In this document: one piece after another, positions 55,534 through 64,000 of the stretch | How positions within the stretch are numbered: the stretch's first letter is position 1 | Layout of the letters: the number at the start of each line of letters is the position of its first letter | NCBI GenBank assembly: GCA_003971905.1 | Contig: RSEE01000106.1 | Location: 1 to 64,000, forward strand | Reading direction: 5' to 3' | Source of the DNA: Moniliella sp. 'wahieum' | Lineage: Eukaryota; Basidiomycota; Moniliellomycetes; Moniliellales; Moniliellaceae | Length of the DNA: 64,000 bases | Position numbers and translations under genes: made by a program | Notes under the pieces: generated by a model | Told to the model about the DNA's origin: nothing | Databases searched by the model: none | What the model saw: only the letters and a program-made list of their open reading frames with translations

Positions 55534-56206
55534 TGGGCGTGCGGGGCGAAGGAGAAGCAGACGCAGCGGAGGCGGTGGGGGGGGAAGCAGCGCCGGCGGC
55601 CACCAACCACCAACCACCAACCAACAGAAAACAACCCACTCGAGGGGAAAAACAGACGACTGGCGTGTGACATGTGATAGACGCGCACCTGGCCACTCTC
55701 ATCCGCGTCAGACAGACACCGAAAACCGGGGGACCGCCGCTGCAGCGCCCACGGCGCAGGGGGGCAGTGCTCGCGCAGCCACGCGTCGCCTCCGAGCACC
55801 GCCGAGCCAGCCCATATCACATGTCACATTTCAACGTTCAACCGCCTGCACTGCGCCCGTGTGCCTGAGTGTGCGCGTGCCTGGCCTGCGCCCTGCAAGC
55901 TCCAAGCTGCACGGGGGACGGGGGGGCGCACCCTTGTCTCTGTGCTCCGGCATACAGACCCCACCACCAGGGCACCTGGCCAGCGTCACCGGTCGCCCGC
56001 CCCACAGCGGTCCCCCCTTCTGCGTCCGCGGATGCATGGATGCATCCCCCTGGATCTGAGTACGACTGCGACTGTACTGAGTACGCACAGCCAGGATCGG
56101 CGTGTGGGCTGCCCCCACTCTCTCACTCGACGCCCATCCAACATCCCAGTCCCTACTTAGTCCCCGAGGCAGGTTGAACGCGTCACGCTCTAGCACTGTC
56201 CAGACA

Positions 56207-56246
56207 GCAACACAACACAACACAACACAACACAACACAACACAAC
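56207..56246 (+). repeat. (CAACA)n pentanucleotide repeat
   Basis: About eight tandem copies of a pentamer (ACACA/CAACA phase), flanked by CGCGTCACGCGC. Confidence 0.85.
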
Positions 56247-56360
56247 GCGTCACGCGCACCTCCAACACCCAGCTTGGCGCCGCGGCCATCCGCAATCCAT
56301 CTCCCATCTTCCATCTTCCTTCTTGGCACCATTCACCACTCTGTCTGAGTCCACACCTCA

Positions 56361-56381
56361 AGTACTCAGTACTCAGTACTC
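56361..56381. repeat. Heptamer repeat (AGTACTC)3
   Basis: Three exact copies based on the palindrome AGTACT. Confidence 0.88.
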
Positions 56382-57056
56382 ACCTCAGGCCTCATTCAGG
56401 TTCCAGTCTTCCCATCCATGCTACCAGGGGCAAGCGAGCGGGAAACGACACGAGTACATTAGTTGAGGGGGGTGCGGCAAGGAGCAACAGGCATGCAACG
56501 AGAACAAACACAAGAGGGAGCACATGGAGAGAGGGGGGGAAGACAGGCCAGGCCAGGCCAGGCCAGACAGGATGGATCATGCGTACCACGATTCGATTCG
56601 AGTCGTTCCAGCGACGCGGTAAGCCAAGCCCAGGCAAAGGGAAGCTAAGCAAGGCTGCACAAAACAGCAGGGTGCCGGGTGGCACAAGAGCCTTGAGCTC
56701 AAGCTTGAGCCTGAGCCTGAATCTGAGTCTGAGCCTTGAGCCTTGACCTCAGCCCTGAGCCTCAGGGCTGAGCCTCAGGGCCGACCCAGTCGCACCCACC
56801 GTCCAGCGAGCCCGGCGAGGGGGTAAGGCAGTGCGCCGCCCAGGCGATAAGAATAACGATAACAAGAGGGGGGGGGACAGGGAGACAGGCTGGGGCTGGG
56901 ATCGGGCTCCGACAGGGACGAAGGAACACAGGAGATGACGGGGCGGGTCGGGGGTAGGTAGCGCAGCAAGCAAGCAAGCAAACAAGCAAACAAGCAAGCA
57001 TCGCGGGGTAGGCCGTCCCGTCCCATCCCATACCACCCCATCAGCTCAAGCCAACT

Positions 57057-58983
57057 CTACCCATGCGCTCTCGTCCTGTCTTGGCTACGCCGGGACCGTA
57101 TGGGCTTCCGAGGCGAGGGAAGGTGCGGGCAGGGGCAAGGGGTCGTGGGTGTGGGTGTGGGTGTGGGTTGGCTCGGACGCCAGGTCAGGCACCCTCGGAG
57201 CCGCGGCCGTCGAGCGATTCGGTCAAGTGGGGGATGTGGATGTGGAGGTGGAGGTGAGGGGGGGGCGGAGTGAGGTGGGGAGCCAGAGGGGGTCGGGGTC
57301 GGGGTCGGGGTGGAGGTGGAGGTGGAGGTGGAGGTCGGGTGGGTGCAGCTGGTGGAAGTGGAACTGGTTGAACGAAGTTGACGAGCATGTTCAATGTCAT
57401 GGAGGATATCTTGGAAGCACCATTCGACCGCGTCGGCGGCCCAAAAGTGATCGCAATGTTCTGCCTCGGGCTGGCGTTTCCAGCGGACGAGGCGAACGTG
57501 CGGTTCGTGGTGGTGGATACGATGGATGACAGGCTGGGTCAGCACCAAAAGTCCATGCCGCCAGAAAATATGGAGAGCGGGGGGAAGTCGGGTGTCCACC
57601 AAGGTTCCGAGGTGGGGGGGAGCGCACACCCCCTCGCGGCGAACCCACCGCGCCCAGTCCACCAGTAAATGCTCGCTGCTCAGGGCTGCGGGGCAAAGCG
57701 GAACATTTTAGCCTTGCGCCGCGGGAGCCAATTGGCATCGGTCCATTCGAATAGGAAGGCAAACATTTCGTATCCCAGCAGCGCATACGGTAGCGGGGCG
57801 TCCAATCGTACGAGATGCGCATCAGTGGGATGTAGTCCAGCCAGCCAAACAGCTTGCCCCATGTCGCTGGCCCAACCCGTTGCAGCAACGAGAGCGGGAA
57901 GGATTGCGTCAAGGGGCCCGCGTACAGCGCCGGTGCCAGAGCGGTGAAACTGGACAGATGCCGGCCTAGGCTCGGACAAAACATCCGGCTCAGCGCTAAG
58001 AACATGGTCATGTTGCCCTGCGAATGGCCAATGTAGGCAAGGTGGTCGTACCCTGTATCGGCCCGGATCCAATCCACCAGCGCTGGTAGGTCGTACCGCG
58101 CTAGATCTTCTACTGTCCAGGCCCAGAACTGCGGGTCGGAACGAGAATAGCGTGCCCCATCCCAAACACCGCGCGGTTGTTGCCCAAAAACACTTGGTAC
58201 CCGCCCTGCCGCGCAAGCCAGAACGCAATGCTCCGCTCTTCGCTCGTCACGAACGATCCGGACGATTGGAAGAGACCGTGCATGATCAGGACCGGGTAGC
58301 CGCCTAGAATCGGATAGCATAGCATAGCATAGCACAAACGCACAGGGTAAGCCATCATGAACCAACTGCATGGGCATCTTAGCCCGCCATCCGATCGGGA
58401 GAGAACGCGAACGAGAAAGAGAACGAGAACAAGAACGAGAACGAGAATAGGACAGAGAAGGTCAACGTACCTTGGCCCTTGGCACCCGGCTGCTTTTCCC
58501 CCGCTTGGGTGGGGTCAATGACGCGGTGCAGGCGTAGGTGGAATCCATCCTTGGTGGTGACCGTCTCGTTGACAATGTCAAACCCGCACGAGCGGGCATA
58601 GTACCTCACATCTTTGACAACTTTTCGTCTTTCCAGCGCGCTGGTTGTTCCCACGCCGGGGGGCCGTGCACCTTGCCGGCCGGCAGGTGATCTGACTGGC
58701 GCGCTGTCCTGTCCAGACCCGGGCTGGCAGGTGGGGAGTAGAGGGGAAGAGGAGGAGGAAGGCGTGGACGGGGTGGAAAGCGAGAAGGGAAGTAGGCCAC
58801 GTACGTCCCATGCCGCAGCGAAACGTTCGACCGTACGCGCCAGCAGGGCCCAGACGACAACAAGGATAGAAACAGGGAGGAGACCAGGGTGGCGGCCAGC
58901 TGGGCTGCGACAAAGCGCAGTTTGTGGCCCAACGTCCGATACGGCGGCCGCACCAGTGCTGGCTGGGAAGGGCAGGGGAGCAT
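57057..58983 (-). CDS. Membrane-anchored steryl-ester/acid lipase (Tgl1/Yeh family)
   Basis: Alpha/beta-hydrolase that hydrolyses steryl esters or triacylglycerol, membrane-bound in this family. From ATG 58983: a hydrophobic anchor LRFVAAQLAATLVSSLFLSLL (58840-58920), then the lipase N-domain YYARSCGFDIVNETVTTKDG with FHLRLHRV, an intron of about 110-140 bases around 58340-58470, LIMHGLFQSSGSFVTSEE (oxyanion HG), FLGNNR, the nucleophile motif YIGHSQGNMTMFLAL (GHSQG, Ser; about 58000), ALAPALYAGPLT, and a C-terminal part with EHLLVDWARW and, after a frame change, CDHFWAADAVEWCFQDI, where the catalytic His is expected (about 57430-57470). The tail after 57400 is Thr/Pro/Ser-rich. Several frame breaks; the exact C-terminus is uncertain. 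Confidence 0.85.
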
Positions 58984-61212
58984 CTGGCGGGATAGGGCGG
59001 CGAGGCGGAAAGGCCCAGCAGCCGAGGGGAGACGGTGGGAAAGGGAAAGGGGGAAGTGAGAAGGCGACAGCAAGTCGTGCTGGGTGTGAGAAATTTCCAG
59101 TGGAGCACCAGCCTAGCCTAAGGCCTAAGGCCTAAAGGCCTAGCCTAGCTGGTAACCTGCCTTGTCGCCGCTGCCAGAGCCTCTGGCCAAAGCAGGGGCG
59201 GGGGAGCACCAGACGAGGCAGGCACAGCAGCGCACTGCCAGCACAGCACACCAGCCCCGTGCCCACGCCGCTTCTGCGCCCCACGCGGCACAGCCCACCG
59301 ACCAACCACATCCCCCCGCCACGGCGTAACTGTCAGGCGCATGACCCATGTCACGTGCCATGTCACATGGCCAGCCCAGCCCACGGCAGCCCCCCTGCGC
59401 TATCATGCAGTACTTGGCATCATCCGTCATGCATCAGCTATCACCGGTCACCCTCTCCATCTTCTCACCCACCGCCTCCGCTGGCCAGGCCAGGCCCTCA
59501 GCGCAACCCATTGGGCTACTCTAGGCGTACGCCATGGGGCCAGTGTCAGACCAGCACTGTAGCCCCCCTGTTCACCCCCCTGTCGATATTATCGCTATCA
59601 AATATCGACTTTTGCCTGGCATTCGATTCCTAGCCGCTTCTGTAACCACGTATACGATCGTGTCCCATCTCCCATCTCCCCTCTCCCATCCCGCTCGAAA
59701 TACATCGCAGCATCGCATTGCCTGCCCCTGGCCCCATCCGGTACGCGCCAGGGTATCGGCACATATCGCAACCGTAGAACCCACCGATCGGTCCGACATG
59801 CTCGAATCATCCTCACGCGCTCTGTTCTCTCCCTCCACAAGGATGTAGCCGACGCTTGGTGTCGACACTGCCGCCTTCTGTGCCCGCCTCGAGTCTTGGG
59901 ACGTGTGTCAGTCCCAGTTTGACGTTTGCCAGCCAGCAACATGGGATGGTGGTCTGGACCGCGGAAGGCTCGAACGTCGAACCTCAACCGTCGAATGACT
60001 CCCTGGTACCAGGTCGAACCTGGCCCGCCCACGCTCATGCTCACGCCCAAGGCCACGGCATGACATTGAATACTGACCTAGCCGCCGAGTCGAGCCACGG
60101 ACGATGTGAACCGTGGGAACGCAGTTAACCCGCTCCCTCTCAGCGTGACAGCCGCAACGCATCGGAGCACGCTCACGGCCCGGGAGAGAGCGGGTGGTCG
60201 GGGCGACAGCGTCCTGTGTACTCGGCCGTACTGAGTCCTGAGGTACTCAGGGAATTCAGTACTGAGTTCTTAGACTGAGGACCGAATACAGGGTTCAGTA
60301 CGACTGAGGACTGAGGACCCAGTGGTGTACCACGTCGTTAGCTCGTACGCGGTGACGCCCGTCGTGGAACATGTGACATGTGCACCGTGGTCCGTGGTGC
60401 CTGCCACGGTCGTCACACGCCACGGTAGTTCCCCTGGGTCGCACACGACACGTACGACATGCCTAGGCGAGTGACAGCCGTAGCAGCCTACGCATCCAAA
60501 AAAAAGAGACTAGCAGACAACTCACTACATGTACGGGAACCAGATGAGGTCAAAGCACAGCTTAGGACAGAGAAGTACAACAAGCATCTTGCCTCCAAGG
60601 CAGACATGCGACGCTGCGTGGCAAGAGAGGACGTGAGGACAGGAGGGAAAAGGGCGAAAGGGGGGGGGGGGGAATAAGGAGTGTGTGTGGGGCAGGGTCA
60701 GAGACGACTTAGCCTACGTGTGGGGGCGAGAGTGAGAGTGGTGAGAGAGGGAAGCTAGACCCAGACAGGGCCTAGACTACAAAGGTGCACTTGCCATGCA
60801 TGCATCGTAATGTCGGGCTGGAAGAGAAAGATGGCTCGTCGCAACGAGACGCGCAAAGAGGGAGACAAACAGGCCACAAGGGCGGATCATCAGATCGGAT
60901 CGGATCGGATGGAACCCAGAGATCCCATAATGCCAGAGAACCCAGAGGACCCAACGATCCAAGCCAGAGAGGGAGGAAGAACGAGGCGGGGCAAGAACAG
61001 GTCGCAGAAGCGGACAAGAGCGGAGCAGGCACCGAGGGAGGATCACGACGACCCTCCCCGACGCATCAAAGAGACCAACGGGCGCAAAGAGACGAAACAG
61101 GGCGCGGAGCCCAATTCGGAAAGACGGAACCAGTAGCGAGTAGCGAGACGGGAGCGGCGGGCAGGAACAAAATTGACAGGGGACCATCGGACAACCTAAA
61201 GGAATGCCACGT
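58984..61212. other. Intergenic stretch without supported gene
   Basis: A heptamer array lies at 59121-59142, AGTACT/GGTACTCAG units at 60230-60320, and an ACATGTG pair at 60369-60382. A 72-codon Lys-rich ORF on + at 60459-60677 and rightward ORFs at 60785-61216 (antisense to the 3' side of the bHLH gene) lack recognisable features. The region just right of 58983 should contain the lipase promoter. Confidence 0.45.
59121..59142. repeat. Heptamer repeat (AGGCCTA)n
   Basis: Three units AGGCCTA, AGGCCTA, A-AGGCCTA, based on the palindrome AGGCCT; next to the lipase promoter. Confidence 0.85.
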
Positions 61213-62687
61213 CTAAGCAGAGGGATACGTAGTGCCCAGGAACGAGGCCAAGTCGGCCAACGAGTCCGGAGTGGCATGGTACGCATGACCCGCGTCGGGC
61301 AAGGTAAATGCGTGGAACATGTCAAAGTTGGTGCTGAGCGGAACCGAGGGACTCGGGGCCATCGCCGTCGGGCTAAACGTGGTGGTGACCACAGGCGAGC
61401 CCGACAAGGGCGAGCCCGTCGAAAGCTCCGTCTGACTAACGGGCGACGTGACGGGCGAAGCAGACACGGGCATCTGCTGGAAAAACATGGCCCCATTCAC
61501 GTCCGTGGGCATGGCAGCCGAGGAGGAAAACGAGCCGGTCGCCCGGTGCCAAACGCATTCGCGTTCGCGGCCGGGATCGGCATGCTCTCCGACTTGGTAA
61601 ACATAGACTGGGAGAACAACGAAGTGCGCTCGTCCGCTGCCGAGGCAACTTCATCAACAGCAAACGCACCTTCGTCGTACTCATCCAGACCAAATCGTCT
61701 CCGGCCAGGTCAAATCCGTCGAGACCGGCAAGGGTGCCACTGCTCTTGCGTCCGACAATGCGGGCGGTGGGCTTGTCCTTCGGAACGTCCGCCAGCGCGA
61801 CAGGGCAGAACAAGGTCAGGAACCGTCTCGACATAGTTTGCAGGCCATTGGCCATACGGTACTCGTTCAACTGCTCCGTCAACACACGTGTGCGGTCGTG
61901 CAGCTCGACGAGCATCTTGCGGTACATTGCCTCCCGGGCCAGTGAGTCGGCGACAAACTGAAGCGAGCGGTTGACAATCAACGACTTGGAAGGACGACGG
62001 ACCTCCGAGATGGCAGGAATCTTGGATGCCAGAACCTGGGGGTAGGAACGAGGGAGGTTAGTGAGCAAATCCGTGCAGACAGGAAAAACCAACGTACCAA
62101 GAAACGCTGATTCAAGCTTTCACGGCGAGCACGCTCAATGGCATTGTGGTTGGCGCGTTCTCCGGGTTGCCCTTGCGCTGCATCACGGCAGCGGTGGCAC
62201 TGCTAACGCGGCGCGGCGGCTTTCGGACGGCCGGCCGCCGGGGGGAGAAGGGTTGCGGCCCGCGGCAATGGCCGCCACGGTGGCCGTCGAAGGAGCCTGC
62301 ATCATCTCTTCGACTGCGGCTGCTGCGGAGCCGCGAAAAAGTGGGGGGAAGTGGGGAGAACAGCCATGGTGGGGAGAGAAGGCAAGAGGAGGGGGAAAGG
62401 AGCAAGAGGGTTGGGTGGAGAGGAGAGGTTCACAAGGGGTCGCTGGAGAGTCGAGGAGTACACCGAGACCAGTCAAGAGATCGTCGCGCCCAAGGGGGAG
62501 ATCAATCTTGCAGTCTTCAAGGTGACGAGGGTTGGGGAAGAGGGAAGGGGGAGGCCGTACTTTGGGGAAAGTCGTCTGCGAGGCGAGGGCGCAGAGCAAG
62601 GGAGAAGAGTTAGCATACAGTGTCGCACGACGGATTGGGCAGGGGCCGTGGTCGTGGCAGTGGCGAACAGCCGCCATGGCCATCCAT
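61213..62687 (-). CDS. bHLH transcription factor
   Basis: Nuclear DNA-binding regulator. The basic/helix-1 part NHNAIERARRESLNQRFL (about 62098-62155) is joined by an intron at 62036-62097 (GTACGT...CCCAG) to loop/helix-2 VLASKIPAISEVRRPSKS then LIVNRSLQFVADSL, with a following helix REAMYRKMLVELHDRTRVLTE that could act as a leucine-zipper-like extension. The N-terminal part (AAAAVEEMMQAPSTATVA, Pro/Ser-rich) begins near 62687, where two ATGs (62687, 62683) precede a possible GTATGC-donor intron near 62610. The C-terminal half has VDEVASAADERTSLFSQSMF, STNFDMFHAFTLPD and ends LGTTYPSA at 61213. The basic H-x3-E-x2-R pattern (HNAIERARR) predicts E-box binding. Frame breaks near 62200, 61720 and 61510. 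Target genes unknown. Confidence 0.85.
62036..62097 (-). other. Intron splitting the bHLH domain
   Basis: 62 bases, GTACGT donor and CCCCCAG acceptor on the minus strand; removing it joins helix 1 to the loop in frame. Confidence 0.85.
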
Positions 62688-64000
62688 GCTGCCACGCACG
62701 ACCTCCACCGCAGTAGCGTGGGGACGGCACGGACAGCAAGGGCAGCAAGGGCGTCCGGTGCACCGCACCGCCACCAAGCACCGGGGGGGGGGCTACTCAC
62801 GAGCTGGTGGTGAGGAAGGGAGGGGGAGAGGCGGCGTGTGGGCGACGCAAAGGGGGGCAGGGGGCTGGCCTGCGCCGGTGTGCCTCCGGCTGCAGCAGCA
62901 GCAGCGGGGCCGGTTGGCCGCAGCCAGCAGGGGGCGTACGCTGCCCAAGCGCAGCAGCCGGACACTGCGCCTGTGCGCCCCAACGCCCCAACGCACCCGC
63001 AGTGCGCAGACAGTGCCTGGGTGCGCTGGCGCGGGCCGCCGCAGCACGCCCCAGGCTGCCGCAATTCACTCCGTTCGGCCCCAAATGCGCGCGCTGCGCC
63101 TGTCGGGCCAGCATGCCGCACCAGCGCCCTGTTCTCCTTTCCTTTCCGATTCAGAGCTGCGGCCTGGTCCGACCCGGGGGTACACTGGGCTGGTGGCTTG
63201 GGGAGGAGTCAGCCTCGTCAGGCTCTTGCAGGCTCTTGCAGGCACCTGCAGGCACCTGCGGCAGGTACCGCCGCTATCCGGCAGGGCTGCCAGGGGACTG
63301 ACGTTGATGGAACCGGACGAAGAGCAGCAGTGTGGCCGAGGAAGCACGGGGGCAGCATCGCAAAGTTTATCAACGCCACGTTCGGTGATATCGGCAGATG
63401 CTGAATGCGTACGTAGCGACGGCCCAGGCACTGGGCCGCAACCCAGCGCAGTGCGTCTGCAGTGCGAAGGGTGAATGTGAAATTGCATGTGCTGGGGTGT
63501 GCTGGGTGTGCTGGCTGTGCTAGCTGCGCTCGCTGGTACCAGCGCAGTGTCCGCCCGCGGACCGCAAGCCCACGCCAGAGCCCGCCCAGCCGACACGAAC
63601 GCTCTGCGCGGCGCCAACCAGGCATGGCGTGAGTGTGACAGGGGTGCAGCGCACTGTATGTACCTCGGGCGTCCCAGGGAGCTTCCTTGCAAATGGTGCA
63701 CATGTCTGTCGCACGCCATCTGCTGGCGGGGTATCGAGCATCGAGTAGCGCTATCCGGCTATCGATTATCGATTATCGATCGATCATCCACCGCTCAGCG
63801 CTCACCGACCATCCCATGCATTACTAACTCAGCAGCACGCAGTGCGCCCGTGCCTGCCAGGTGCCTGTACACACCGGGTACTGGCAACAGAAGACGGGCA
63901 TAAGCGCTAAGGCTTAGCGCTAAGCCGCTGAACGTTCAAGCTAAACCGACCGCCTCCATGTGATTAATGTGTGATCGCGCTCACTACCTCAGCACTCCGT
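62688..64000. other. Right-hand stretch, no supported gene
   Basis: GC-rich DNA with overlapping shadow ORFs on both strands. CAGGCTCTTG and CAGGCACCTG are each repeated twice at 63220-63260. A heptamer repeat is at 63761-63781 and AGCGCTAAGGCTTAGCGCT, a near-perfect inverted repeat, at about 63904-63922. The part near 62690-62900 should hold the bHLH promoter. Confidence 0.4.
63761..63781. repeat. Heptamer repeat (ATCGATT)3
   Basis: Three copies, ATCGATT, ATCGATT, ATCGATC, based on the palindrome ATCGAT; the next bases CGATCATCC continue loosely. Confidence 0.85.

Larger units (their letters stand above)
55534..57056. other. Repeat-containing intergenic stretch
   Basis: The first 150 bases may include the true N-terminal signal peptide of the wall-sensor gene. 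Then come ACATGTCACA near 55822, a CAACA pentamer array (56207-56246), a heptamer repeat (56361-56381), a GAGCCTGAGCCT-type cluster (56690-56780), and AAGC/AAAC units near 56965-57000. No gene supported. Confidence 0.5.

Noticed and set aside
59985-60030. Possible tRNA gene (GGTTCGACC-like T-loop on the minus strand)
   Set aside because: No matching acceptor, D- and anticodon arms could be folded around it by eye.
60785-61216. Charged Lys/Arg/Glu-rich + strand ORFs as a gene
   Set aside because: They lie antisense to the 3' flank of the bHLH gene and have only low-complexity composition.

Overview
This window is nuclear DNA of a GC-rich filamentous or yeast-like fungus, most likely a basidiomycete. 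The evidence is gene content (copper-fist regulator, exomer subunit CHS5, SET9 H4K20 methyltransferase, Gis2-type zinc-knuckle protein, Tgl1/Yeh-type steryl-ester lipase, a Ser/Thr-rich single-pass wall sensor-like protein), short introns with GTACGT- or GTATGT-type donors and AG acceptors, and GC-rich coding DNA. Placement in Ustilaginomycotina or a neighbouring lineage is only an impression from repeat style and protein flavour.

Layout. 0-0.8 kb: copper-fist factor (-). 0.8-5 kb: no firm gene. 5.1-7.3 kb: DHHC palmitoyltransferase (+), convergent with the rRNA-processing factor RRP36 (-, 8.0-9.2 kb). 10-11.1 kb: an isolated AP-2 alpha-adaptin appendage (-). 13.3-13.9 kb: Gis2/CNBP-like protein (+). 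14.3-23.6 kb: CHS5, NAD kinase and SET9, all (-). 25.5-26.5 kb: ribosomal protein eS4 (+). 27.7-31.5 kb: a very large helical-repeat protein of unknown function (+). 31.5-35.9 kb: gene-poor, with a young 1.4-kb LTR element. 36-38 kb: unknown repeat-rich protein (-). 38-41.9 kb: gene-poor repeats. 41.9-43.6 kb: probable mitochondrial protein (+), convergent with a membrane PDI-like protein (-, 43.8-46.1 kb). Then, all (-): a Sec14-type lipid-transfer protein, NOP56, a triple-KH protein, a wall-sensor-like glycoprotein, a steryl-ester lipase and a bHLH factor, to 62.7 kb.

Functionally these are mostly housekeeping genes: ribosome production (RRP36, NOP56, eS4), secretion, lipid and cell-wall traffic (DHHC enzyme, AP-2 ear, CHS5, Sec14-like, PDI-like, lipase), and regulation (copper fist, SET9, bHLH, KH, Gis2). 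No metabolic cluster, CRISPR, plasmid or prophage is visible.

Two features cut across the window. First, nearly every recognisable gene changes reading frame several times without an intron, usually where one base is missing or extra in a short homopolymer; this includes essential genes and is best explained by unpolished consensus sequence. CDS spans below are therefore gene extents, not clean ORFs. Second, gaps between genes carry many short arrays of heptamers, each a self-complementary hexamer beginning with A and ending with T plus one spacer base.
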